13,552 nt of DNA from Phycisphaerae bacterium (GTDB lineage: Bacteria > Planctomycetota > Phycisphaerae > UBA1845). Where the stretch lies: contig JAJDDU010000464.1 of NCBI GenBank assembly GCA_029260155.1, positions 1-13,552 of the forward strand. The letters are read 5' to 3'. The notes under the pieces were generated by a model. The model was not told the DNA's origin, made no database searches, and saw nothing but the letters and a program-made list of their open reading frames with translations. The position numbers and the translations under genes were made by a program. Below are positions 6,206 to 13,489 of the stretch, piece after piece. Each line of letters starts with the position of its first letter. Position 1 is the first letter of the stretch.

Positions 6206-8590
6206 ATGAAGGACCCAACCGCAATGGACACATCAATTCAATCGATGCTAGAAGAACTGCGCACACTGGGGACCGCGGTCGATGAGGAAGACCTTCCCGG
6301 GCTGGCGAAGATGCACGGACTCTGCCAGCAAGTTGGCACCGCGTTTGACGAAGCCGGAGGAGATGGCGGCGAGGGTGTGAGCAGCCTGGCCACGAATATG
6401 ATCACCGCGTTCGAAGGTCTCATTCTCGGCGAAGTTTCAGACCGCGGACACGCGCTGGAGGCCGTCGTGGAACAGATCAGCGAGCTGGAAAAGCTCGTTT
6501 CATCTTCTGCTGCACCCCCGGATGCCGCTGCTCCATCCGATGAAACCGGCAGCGAGGAGGCGACTACACCTCCGGCGGCGGATGTCGTCGAAGCGGACGA
6601 TGTTGCCGCGGATGTCGTCGAAGTGGACGATGCCGACCCGGAGGAGCCAGCGTACGATCAGCAGCCGCTGCTCATTCCCGCATCGGAAATCGAAATCGTC
6701 CAGGGATTCCTTGAGGAAGCCACCGAACACCTCGACGCAATCGAAGCGGCAGTGCTGGAGGTGGAGCGTGCGCCGGACGACACGGAGCGCATCAATGGAC
6801 TGTTCCGTCCATTTCACACCATCAAGGGCGCGGCCGGGTTTTTGAATCTACGCGACATCAACGGCATCACTCACGAGGTGGAGACGCTCTTGGACCAAGC
6901 GCGCAAGGGCACGCGCACCATTAGTCCTGGCTTGATAGACCTGGTATTCGACGTCGTGGACATACTCAAAGCGCAAGTTGCTTCGCTGAGCGCGTTCGTC
7001 GCAAACCCGGACGAAAACGCGGTCCCGCAGCCGCCTATTTCGAGCATGATCGGGCATCTGCGGAGCGTCGTCTCCGGCGTTAAGGAACCGGGCCGATTTG
7101 GGGCGAGCGGCGGCAGTGGTGATCAAAAGGTGGGTGAGAACCTTGTCGACCAGGGAGCGGTTCCGCAGGAGGTAGTGGACTTCGCTGTCGACACGCAGGA
7201 GGGACGCGTTGACGGCACGAAGACCGGCGAGATTCTGATCGATATGGGCGTCGCAACGCCGAAGCAGGTGAGCCAGGCGATCCGGCCGCAAGCCGAAGCC
7301 GCTCGCGCTGCCGAATCGGGCAGCCCACAGAAAGCGCTCGATCAAACGGTCCGGATCGACACGGCCAAGCTGGACAGCCTGGTCGACATGGTCGGGGAAT
7401 TGGTCATCGCCCAAACACAGGTTGGTGCCAACCCGTCGATCATCAGCGACCCGCTGCTCTCCAAGGACATCGGTCGAGCAACGAAAATCGTGCGCGATGT
7501 GCAGGAGTTGTCGATGGCCATGCGCATGGTGCCCATCGGAGCGACCTTCAGCAAGATGGCGCGTTTGGTTCGAGACGTATCGCGCAAGGCGGGGAAGAAT
7601 GTCCAACTGAGCATTTCCGGCGAGGACACCGAACTGGACAAAAATGTCATCCAACAGATCGGCGACCCGCTCGTGCACATGGTGCGTAACGCGGTGGACC
7701 ACGGTGTCGAACCACCCGAGGGGCGGAGGGAGGCAGGCAAGCCGGAAAGCGGCAAGGTTCATCTGGCGGCATTCCACCATGGCGGGAATATTTTCATCGA
7801 CATCAGCGACGATGGCCGGGGGCTCGACCCCGAGAAGCTACTCGCCAAGGGAATCGAAAAGGGGATTGTTCAACCGGACGAGGAGCTGACCGAACAGCAG
7901 ATCTACCAATTGGTCTTCGCACCTGGGTTCTCCACGGCGGCCACAGTCACGGATATTTCCGGTCGCGGGGTCGGCATGGATGTCGTCAAACGCAACATCG
8001 AGCAGCTCCGCGGGAGCGTCGAAATCACGTCGAAGCTGGGCGAGGGCAGCAAGTTTTCCATCCGTCTTCCGCTGACCTTGGCGATCATTGACGGCATGAT
8101 CGTACGTGTCGCGAACGAGCGATTCATCATTCAGACAACCGGTGTGGATCAAGCGCTACGTCCCAAGCCGGGCCAACTGACTACCGTCCAGAAACGGGGC
8201 GAGATGCTGAACGTCCGCGGTCGTCTCATCCCACTGATTCAACTTGGACAACTCTTCGGGCTGTCCGATCGCGTTGATCCATTCGAGGCGATGGTGGTGA
8301 TCGCAGAGTGTGACGCGGGGCACGTCGGCATTGTGGTCGACGAACTCGTCGGGCAGCAGCAGGTTGTCATCAAGACGCTGGGCCCTCAGTTCAAGCGTCT
8401 TCGTGGTATATCCGGTGCGGCGATCTTGGGCGACGGCAGAGTCGGTCTGATTCTGGAGACTTCCGGCCTCGCGGCGGCGCACCGACTGCGTCCCGCGTCC
8501 ACATACTCAGAGCAATCGGCGGCGTCTTCCGAATCCGCGCCGCGCGATGCCAACGCCACTGACACCGAACCCACACTGGTGCCTGTTTAG
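6206..8590 (+). CDS. cheA: Chemotaxis histidine kinase CheA
   Basis: A 794-residue cytoplasmic kinase that autophosphorylates under receptor control and passes phosphate to CheY and CheB. Domains in order: an all-helical N-terminal segment with no obvious phospho-His (about 10-98); an acidic linker with a 10-residue tandem repeat (about 100-150); an HPt domain with FHTIKGAAGF and phospho-acceptor H204 (about 155-260); two LGEIL-like repeats (about 307-363) where a P2 CheY/CheB-docking domain is usually found; a dimerisation helix pair (about 372-440); an ATPase domain with N box HMVRNAVDHG (H491, N495), DDGRG at about 535-539 and GRGVGMDVV at about 586; and a C-terminal CheW-like domain (about 635-765). 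There is no fused receiver. The start at 6206 has GAGG 6 nt upstream; an in-frame ATG at 6224 is also possible. It follows the receptor gene by 51 bp. Confidence 0.97.
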   Translation: MKDPTAMDTSIQSMLEELRTLGTAVDEEDLPGLAKMHGLCQQVGTAFDEAGGDGGEGVSSLATNMITAFEGLILGEVSDRGHALEAVVEQISELEKLVSSSAAPPDAAAPSDETGSEEATTPPAADVVEADDVAADVVEVDDADPEEPAYDQQPLLIPASEIEIVQGFLEEATEHLDAIEAAVLEVERAPDDTERINGLFRPFHTIKGAAGFLNLRDINGITHEVETLLDQARKGTRTISPGLIDLVFDVVDILKAQVASLSAFVANPDENAVPQPPISSMIGHLRSVVSGVKEPGRFGASGGSGDQKVGENLVDQGAVPQEVVDFAVDTQEGRVDGTKTGEILIDMGVATPKQVSQAIRPQAEAARAAESGSPQKALDQTVRIDTAKLDSLVDMVGELVIAQTQVGANPSIISDPLLSKDIGRATKIVRDVQELSMAMRMVPIGATFSKMARLVRDVSRKAGKNVQLSISGEDTELDKNVIQQIGDPLVHMVRNAVDHGVEPPEGRREAGKPESGKVHLAAFHHGGNIFIDISDDGRGLDPEKLLAKGIEKGIVQPDEELTEQQIYQLVFAPGFSTAATVTDISGRGVGMDVVKRNIEQLRGSVEITSKLGEGSKFSIRLPLTLAIIDGMIVRVANERFIIQTTGVDQALRPKPGQLTTVQKRGEMLNVRGRLIPLIQLGQLFGLSDRVDPFEAMVVIAECDAGHVGIVVDELVGQQQVVIKTLGPQFKRLRGISGAAILGDGRVGLILETSGLAAAHRLRPASTYSEQSAASSESAPRDANATDTEPTLVPV
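6578..6637 (+). repeat. 30-bp tandem duplication in the cheA linker
   Basis: Two adjacent 30-bp units (6578-6607 and 6608-6637) encode ADVVEADDVA and ADVVEVDDAD. They differ at only a few bases. The repeat keeps frame and lies in the acidic, probably disordered linker before the HPt domain, where length change is likely tolerated. Confidence 0.8.
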
Positions 8591-8602
8591 GAGTACTCAG
8601 AT

Positions 8603-9115
8603 ATGCAAGCAGTGCAAGACGACGTCCATGCGACCGTTCATATTGAGGCCGCGGAATCCGATGAGGGCGGGAAGTACCTTACTTTTGTGCTCGACGGCGA
8701 AGAGTACGGTGTGCCAATCCTGAAGATCCGTGAGATCATCGGCATCATGGACATCACGAAGGTTCCGCAGACGGCGGACTTTGTGCGTGGGGTTGTGAAT
8801 CTGCGGGGAAGAGTTATTCCCGTGATTGACTTGCGGTCGAAATTCAACCTTCCGCCGGCTGACTACGACGATCAGACTTGCATTATCGTCGTCGACATAG
8901 GTACGACCATGGGGATCATCGTGGACACCGTTCAGGAAGTCCATGACATTAAACCGGACCGGATCGAACCGCCGCCACAGATGGGAGCGGTTGTAGATGC
9001 CGACCTCATCACCGGCATGGGAAGGGTCAATGACAGCGTGAAAATCCTCCTCGACGTTGACAAGGTACTGACGCGTGACGAGCTCGTGCTGGCTATGGAA
9101 GCTGCGGCAGCGTGA
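8603..9115 (+). CDS. cheW: Chemotaxis coupling protein CheW
   Basis: A 170-residue cytoplasmic adaptor that links CheA to the receptor tips in chemosensory arrays. A single CheW domain spans about residues 22-160, with KYLTFVLDGEEYGVPILKI at its start and FVRGVVNLRGRVIPVIDLR in the conserved core that binds receptor and kinase. The N-terminal 20 residues are a polar extension. The length is normal for the family. The ATG at 8603 has AGGAG ending 9 nt upstream, and the gap from the cheA stop is only 12 nt, so the two are almost certainly co-transcribed. It is the only separate cheW in the window. An isolated CheV can be excluded because no receiver domain follows. Confidence 0.96.
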   Translation: MQAVQDDVHATVHIEAAESDEGGKYLTFVLDGEEYGVPILKIREIIGIMDITKVPQTADFVRGVVNLRGRVIPVIDLRSKFNLPPADYDDQTCIIVVDIGTTMGIIVDTVQEVHDIKPDRIEPPPQMGAVVDADLITGMGRVNDSVKILLDVDKVLTRDELVLAMEAAAA

Positions 9116-9129
9116 TACTCGCCTGTGCA

Positions 9130-9135
9130 AGGAGG
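9130..9135 (+). promoter_or_regulatory. Orphan AGGAGG in the cheW-cheD gap
   Basis: A perfect Shine-Dalgarno core with no start codon at normal spacing. The nearest ATG is 25 nt downstream (9161). A short possible hairpin (CTCG-AAAT-CGAG, 9139-9150) sits between them. See the mini-ORF at 9161. Confidence 0.45.
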
Positions 9136-9160
9136 TTTCTCGAAATCGAGCAACGCTCCG

Positions 9161-9199
9161 ATGCCTCAGCCCTTTGATCTTGGTGCGCTTTCCAAATGA
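9161..9199 (+). CDS. Possible 12-codon leader ORF coupled to cheD
   Basis: It encodes MPQPFDLGALSK and stops with a TGA that overlaps the cheD start as ATGA (9196-9199). cheD has no ribosome site of its own, and an in-frame stop at 9175 rules out an earlier cheD start, so ribosomes ending here could restart on cheD. The orphan AGGAGG 25 nt upstream would serve it only if the intervening bases fold or slide. No family is recognisable for so short a peptide. It may be chance. Confidence 0.3.
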   Translation: MPQPFDLGALSK

Positions 9200-9711
9200 T
9201 TGAAGCAGCGACCGGTACTGCGAAACGCTCCACCATTGACCAGGTGGTTGGCATTGCGGATGTTCAGCTCGCGAACGACCTGCAGAAGGTGCTCGTGACG
9301 TACTCGCTCGGCAGTTGCATCGGTGTGTCGATATGGGACCCGGAAACACACGTCGGGGGCATGCTGCACTACATGTTGCCCGAGTCGAAGCTCGCTCCGG
9401 ACAAAGCGAAAGCACAGCCGGCGATGTTTGCGGACACGGGGCTGGCCACGCTGTTCCGCTCGGCATACAAGCTCGGCGCAGTCAAGAAACGCCTCGTGGT
9501 GAAGATCGCCGGGGGATCTTCCCTTCTCGATGACAATGGTACGTTCAATATCGGAAAGCGGAACTACACCGCCTTGCGCAAGATTTTTTGGAAGAATGGC
9601 ATCTTGGTCGACAAAGAGGACGTGGGCGGCTCCATCAGCAGGACGATGCGGCTCCATATCGAAACGGGCCTTGTGACGATCAAGAACCGCACTCGGGAGG
9701 TCACACTGTGA
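9196..9711 (+). CDS. cheD: Chemoreceptor glutamine deamidase CheD
   Basis: A 171-residue cytoplasmic enzyme that deamidates specific glutamines on receptors, creating methylatable glutamates and setting receptor activity. The catalytic set is intact. Cys41 lies in TYSLGSCIGVSIWDP and His58 in GGMLHYMLP; the 17-residue Cys-His distance equals that of Thermotoga CheD (C27/H44), and Thr35 sits where its Thr21 does. The later KIAGGSSLL and conserved C-terminal region are also present. The ATG at 9196 is the only start after an in-frame stop at 9175-9177, yet it lacks a Shine-Dalgarno, so translation probably depends on coupling from upstream. The stop overlaps the next start by GTGA. The usual partner, CheC, is not in the window; a CheX-like protein is. 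Confidence 0.95.
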   Translation: MIEAATGTAKRSTIDQVVGIADVQLANDLQKVLVTYSLGSCIGVSIWDPETHVGGMLHYMLPESKLAPDKAKAQPAMFADTGLATLFRSAYKLGAVKKRLVVKIAGGSSLLDDNGTFNIGKRNYTALRKIFWKNGILVDKEDVGGSISRTMRLHIETGLVTIKNRTREVTL

Positions 9712-10583
9712 CAAGCGTTGAAGAAATCGTCAGTGAAGTCGAGGCGCTCCCACCGTTGCCGGACACGGTTCTCAAGGTCATCAACGTCATCAACAATCCG
9801 TCCAGCACGATCGATCAAATCGTAGATGCAGTCAAGTACGATCAGGCTATCACCAGCGAAATCCTGCGACTTTGCAATTCGGCCTACTTCGGCGTTGTGC
9901 GGAAGGTCACATCGCTGAATGATGCCCTCGTAGTGCTGGGCAACGTGAAGTTGCTTCAGATGGTGATGGCTGTACACACGAATTCACTGTTGTCTCAGGG
10001 CCAGAGCGGCTATGGACTGGCACCGGGCGCTCTTTGGAAGCAGTCTGTCGCAGTTGCGATCGCGTCCTCAGCGCTCGCCGCCCGGTTGCAGATTCCCAAC
10101 GGCAATATGTTGTTCACTGCGGGTTTGTTGCATGACATCGGAAAGATGGTCCTCAACGAACACGTGGCCGACAAGTTTGCGGAGCTGGTCCGCCGCGTAG
10201 CAGAGGACAAGATATCGTTTGCGGAGGCGGAGCAACAAGTTCTCGGGTTTTCGCACGAAGAAGTAGGTGCCATGGTTGGCGAGAAGTGGCATCTGCCTCC
10301 GGAGATCATTCAGTGCATCAAGTATCATCATGCTCCTGGGCAGTTGGACCCGCCCGATCCGCTGGTTGATGTCGTATACCTCGCCAACTGCACATGCATG
10401 ATCTTCGGCATCGGGCTGGGCGAGGACGGATTGCACTACCGTGCGGACCAGAGCGTGATGGAGCGTCACGGCTTGCGCGAGTCTGATATTGAAGAGGTCG
10501 GTGCCGAAACACTAGTAGAACTTCAGCGCATCGAGGAGCTATTCAGTAGGTCCTCCGGAGGCGCTACAGCGCTCCGCGAGTGA
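9708..10583 (+). CDS. HDOD domain protein
   Basis: A 291-residue cytoplasmic HDOD protein. This helical domain is related to HD phosphohydrolases and is often found in signalling and chemotaxis loci, but its biochemical role is poorly defined. Family hallmarks are LPPLPDTVLKVI near the N-terminus, ILRLCNSAYFG around residues 55-67, and a retained H142-D143 in AGLLHDIGKMVL. Further histidines (KYHHAPG) lie toward the C-terminus. There is no attached receiver, GGDEF or EAL domain. The GTG start at 9708 overlaps the cheD stop (GTGA) and has GGGAGG 7 nt upstream. Upstream in-frame ATGs inside cheD (such as 9588) are rejected because they would extend the protein with sequence unlike the domain. 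Its place between cheD and cheY implies co-expression with the array, so it may link CheY output to another pathway. That role is inference. Confidence 0.92.
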   Translation: MTSVEEIVSEVEALPPLPDTVLKVINVINNPSSTIDQIVDAVKYDQAITSEILRLCNSAYFGVVRKVTSLNDALVVLGNVKLLQMVMAVHTNSLLSQGQSGYGLAPGALWKQSVAVAIASSALAARLQIPNGNMLFTAGLLHDIGKMVLNEHVADKFAELVRRVAEDKISFAEAEQQVLGFSHEEVGAMVGEKWHLPPEIIQCIKYHHAPGQLDPPDPLVDVVYLANCTCMIFGIGLGEDGLHYRADQSVMERHGLRESDIEEVGAETLVELQRIEELFSRSSGGATALRE

Positions 10584-10600
10584 ATACGAGGAGTATGACG

Positions 10601-11032
10601 ATGGGCAAGGACATTCTGGTTGTGGACGACTCGGCCACCATTCGCGCCATGATCAAACGCACGGTGCGGATGATCGATCTTGATGTGGGCGAGATCCACG
10701 AAGCGAGCAATGGCATCGAGGCCTTGGCGCAGCTGGCTGATCATGAGATCGCGGTGCTCGTCGTCGATATCAACATGCCGACCATGGACGGTATCCAACT
10801 ACTCAGTCGCATGAAACAGAGTGATCGTCTCAAACACATGCCGATCGTCATCGCCTCCACCGAAGGGAGTGAGAAGCGCATCCAACAACTGAACGAGATG
10901 GGTATCGCCGGTTACGTACGGAAGCCGTTTCAGCCGGAACAGCTCCGTGAGGTTCTATTGCCACTGCTTGGAGTTCTCCAAAATGCCGGAACAACAGACA
11001 CAGAGTCAGACTCTGACGACGGTCTTTTCTGA
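10601..11032 (+). CDS. cheY: Response regulator CheY
   Basis: A 143-residue single receiver domain, the diffusible output of CheA. All active-site residues are present: acidic pocket D9/D10 (ILVVDDS), phospho-acceptor D56 (VVDINMP), T87 (IASTEG) and K108 (VRKPF). No output domain follows. The last ~17 residues (NAGTTDTESDSDDGLF) form an acidic tail beyond the normal CheY fold, and their DNA is shared with the next gene. The ATG at 10601 is chosen because GAGGAG ends 7 nt before it. An in-frame GTG at 10580 would overlap the HDOD stop and add residues not seen in CheY proteins. The motor or pilus target cannot be named. Confidence 0.95.
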   Translation: MGKDILVVDDSATIRAMIKRTVRMIDLDVGEIHEASNGIEALAQLADHEIAVLVVDINMPTMDGIQLLSRMKQSDRLKHMPIVIASTEGSEKRIQQLNEMGIAGYVRKPFQPEQLREVLLPLLGVLQNAGTTDTESDSDDGLF

Positions 11033-11477
11033 CGTCCTTCAGACTCTAGCCTTCCTGTTCACCGATGATGAGCCGCTGCAGCCATCCGCGGGTGATGTCT
11101 GGCTGGAGACGAATATCGCCTATCGCGGTCCCGTCTCCGGCGGGCTGAGGCTGTGGTGCACGCGTCCGTTTTCACAGACCCTCGCGGCCAATTTGTTGGG
11201 CATAGATCAGCCCGAGGACCTTTCCGATCAGCAATCGGAGGACGCGGTTAAGGAATTCATGAACGTTGTCTGCGGTCAATACGTCACCTCGGCCTATGGG
11301 TCCGACGCCGTCTTTTGCCTGACCATTCCCGACGTGGCGATGCTGTCTGAATCACCGGACACCCAAGACATCACGAGCGACGAGACAGTGCGCTTCTCGG
11401 TGGACGGGAACGCCGTTGTGCTGATCCACGACAAGCATGACTGCGAAAACCCTGCCGAGAATTCGCGGGGATCGTAG
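10983..11477 (+). CDS. CheX-like CheY-P phosphatase
   Basis: A 164-residue protein resembling the CheX/CheC/FliY group, which strips phosphate from CheY to end the signal. The catalytic ExxN signature appears once, as EFMNVVCGQ (E91, N94, G98); a single motif fits CheX, while CheC and FliY usually carry two. The rest is a mixed alpha/beta sequence of the expected length. The ATG at 10983 has GGAG 9 nt upstream but lies inside cheY in another frame, giving a 50-nt overlap. No other ATG, GTG or TTG is available before the conserved VFSDVLQTLAFLF helix, so the overlap seems real. Placement directly after cheY supports the phosphatase role. Activity and dimer form are inferred from the family. 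Confidence 0.8.
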   Translation: MPEQQTQSQTLTTVFSDVLQTLAFLFTDDEPLQPSAGDVWLETNIAYRGPVSGGLRLWCTRPFSQTLAANLLGIDQPEDLSDQQSEDAVKEFMNVVCGQYVTSAYGSDAVFCLTIPDVAMLSESPDTQDITSDETVRFSVDGNAVVLIHDKHDCENPAENSRGS

Positions 11478-11490
11478 TAAAGGAAACCCA

Positions 11491-12345
11491 ATGACCACGG
11501 CTGCTGCAGAGTTGTCACGCAAGGACTACGAGCTCTTCCGCGCGCTTGTCTATCGCGAGAGCGGCATTAGCCTAGGTGACGAGAAGATGCAACTGGTCAA
11601 GGGCCGCCTTGCCAAGCGCATTCGTAACGGCGACTTCAAGTCGTTCGGGCAATACTATGAACACGTCGTCAACGACACGTCGGGAGAAGAGCTGTCTCAG
11701 CTGCTGGACGCGATTTCAACAAACACGACCCACCTGTTTCGCGAAGCCAATCACTTCGACTTCCTGCGAGAAATCGTCGAGAAGTGGGCTTCCGCCAAGA
11801 AACGCGATGCGGACGGGAAGACACTGCGCATCTGGAGCGCCGCGTGCTCCAGCGGCGAGGAACCGTATTCAATTGCCATGGTCGCTCACCGAGTCTTGCG
11901 GCAGGTTCCCGGTCTTTCCGTGAAGATCCTGGCCACTGATATTTCCACGCGGATGCTCGCTCGCGCACGCGCCGGGCGATATCGGATTGAAGCCGCAGAA
12001 AAAGTCCCCGCGGACCTGTGCAAGACATACTTCCGGCAGGTTCAAGACGCCAACCAGCCGACGATTGAAGCGGTTCCGGAGATCCGCCAGACAATAACAT
12101 TCTCCCGTTTCAACTTGATGGACCCCACGTTCCCATTCAAGAAGGGGTTCAACGTGATATTCTGTCGAAACGTGATGATCTACTTCGACAGCGCGACCCA
12201 GGAGACACTGGTCAACAAGTTCGCGATGCACCTCCACCCCGGCGGGCACCTACTCATTGGGCATTCGGAGAGTCTCAACCGCATAAAGCAGCCGCTAACG
12301 TACCTGCGGCCAACGATTTACCAGAACGGCAAGACAGCGAGGTGA
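11491..12345 (+). CDS. cheR: Chemotaxis methyltransferase CheR
   Basis: A 284-residue cytoplasmic enzyme that transfers methyl groups from S-adenosylmethionine to receptor glutamates, raising kinase activity during adaptation. A small helical N-terminal domain (about 8-70) precedes the catalytic domain. Diagnostic sequences are NTTHLFREANHF at 78-89, the SAM-binding loop IWSAACSSGEEPYSIAM at 114-130, ILATDIS near 151-157, and FNVIFCRNVMIYFD toward the C-terminus. There is no TPR extension. The ATG at 11491 follows AAAGGA by 6 nt; an upstream in-frame start at 11437 lies in the preceding gene. The neighbouring receptor lacks a C-terminal pentapeptide tether, so this CheR probably binds receptors directly. 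Confidence 0.97.
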   Translation: MTTAAAELSRKDYELFRALVYRESGISLGDEKMQLVKGRLAKRIRNGDFKSFGQYYEHVVNDTSGEELSQLLDAISTNTTHLFREANHFDFLREIVEKWASAKKRDADGKTLRIWSAACSSGEEPYSIAMVAHRVLRQVPGLSVKILATDISTRMLARARAGRYRIEAAEKVPADLCKTYFRQVQDANQPTIEAVPEIRQTITFSRFNLMDPTFPFKKGFNVIFCRNVMIYFDSATQETLVNKFAMHLHPGGHLLIGHSESLNRIKQPLTYLRPTIYQNGKTAR

Positions 12346-12391
12346 GAAGCGGTGTTGCTGATGACGATATTGTATTTGGGAGGATCGACTT

Positions 12392-13489
12392 GTGACGCGT
12401 AGGGCCCCCGTCAAAGTGCTGATTGTCGATGACTCCGCGGTCGTGCGTGCGGCATTGACGCGTGTCCTTGCGGAAGAGCCGGACATAGAAGTGGTCGGAG
12501 GTGCGCGAGACCCGTTCGATGCTCGTGAACTCATCATGGCCACCCGGCCGGATGTCATTATCCTCGACATTGAGATGCCGAGGATGGACGGGCTTACATT
12601 CCTAAAAAAGCTGCGAGAGCATTATCCCGTCCCGGTGATCATGTGCAGTGGGGTCGCGCCGTCAAACAGTGCGGCTGCACTCAGGGCGATTGAACTTGGC
12701 GCCATCGACATTGTGGCCAAGCCCGACCGCGGCGGGCCGGCGAGACTGCGTCGACTGGGAGAGGAGCTGGCGGACAAGATCCGCGCCGCGTCCATCTCGA
12801 CGTCCCGGCCGCCACCCGTTCCGACCTCCGCCAAACCCGCCGCCGCGCGCTCGTTCCGCGCGGCTGGCCTGGATCCGGAGCGATTCCTTATTGCCATCGG
12901 TGCATCCACCGGAGGAACGGAGTCCATCAATCTTCTTCTCTCACACGTACCGCCCGACTTCCCACCGGTGGCCATCGTTCAGCACATGCCCGAGGGATTC
13001 ACACGCTCGTTTGCGGAGCGTCTCAATCGCAACTGCGCATTGAGCGTCAGCGAAGCGGTCGACGGCGACAAACTACACTCCGGAAAGGCAGTGGTCGCCC
13101 GCGGCGGCTCTCAGATGGGTGTCGGTGGAAGGAACGGGCACTGGCACATCAACTTCGGCTCTGACGAGCTGTTCAATCGTCATTGTCCGAGTGTTGACGT
13201 CCTTTATGACTCGATTGTAGGTTCGTCCGCCAAGACAACGGTGGGCATTCTGTTGACGGGTATGGGTAATGACGGTGCCCGAGGTCTGTGTGATCTGAGA
13301 AAGGCCGGCGCGATTACAGTCGCCCAGAATCAAGAGAGCTGTGTGGTTTTCGGCATGCCAAAGGTCGCCATCGAAATGGGCGGCGCGGAGCACATCGCCT
13401 CGCCGGCCAACATTCCCAACATCGTGCTCGACGCGCTGGCCAAACGCCAGAAGAAGTCCAAGTCTGTAGCGGCTTCGCCGTCGCCATAG
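12392..13489 (+). CDS. cheB: Chemotaxis methylesterase CheB
   Basis: A 365-residue response regulator with an enzymatic output: it removes receptor methyl groups and can deamidate glutamines, opposing CheR. The receiver domain (about 7-125) has the acidic pair in IVDDSAVVR and phospho-acceptor D59 (ILDIEMPRMDG). A Pro/Ala/Ser-rich linker (about 135-160) leads to the esterase domain, whose triad is intact: S172 (GASTGG), H198 (QHMPEGFT) and D294 (TGMGNDGARG). Each is offset by 8 from the Salmonella enzyme (S164, H190, D286), showing a colinear domain. The GTG at 12392 has GGGAGG 8 nt upstream. It is the last gene of the visible cluster, after a 46-nt gap. Confidence 0.97.
   Translation: MTRRAPVKVLIVDDSAVVRAALTRVLAEEPDIEVVGGARDPFDARELIMATRPDVIILDIEMPRMDGLTFLKKLREHYPVPVIMCSGVAPSNSAAALRAIELGAIDIVAKPDRGGPARLRRLGEELADKIRAASISTSRPPPVPTSAKPAAARSFRAAGLDPERFLIAIGASTGGTESINLLLSHVPPDFPPVAIVQHMPEGFTRSFAERLNRNCALSVSEAVDGDKLHSGKAVVARGGSQMGVGGRNGHWHINFGSDELFNRHCPSVDVLYDSIVGSSAKTTVGILLTGMGNDGARGLCDLRKAGAITVAQNQESCVVFGMPKVAIEMGGAEHIASPANIPNIVLDALAKRQKKSKSVAASPSP

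Noticed and set aside
6848..7780. 310-codon minus-strand open frame inside cheA
   Set aside because: Antisense shadow of a well-supported kinase gene; no recognisable domain and no ribosome site context.
8597..9466. 289-codon minus-strand open frame across cheW and cheD
   Set aside because: Antisense to two conserved genes; composition atypical of a protein.
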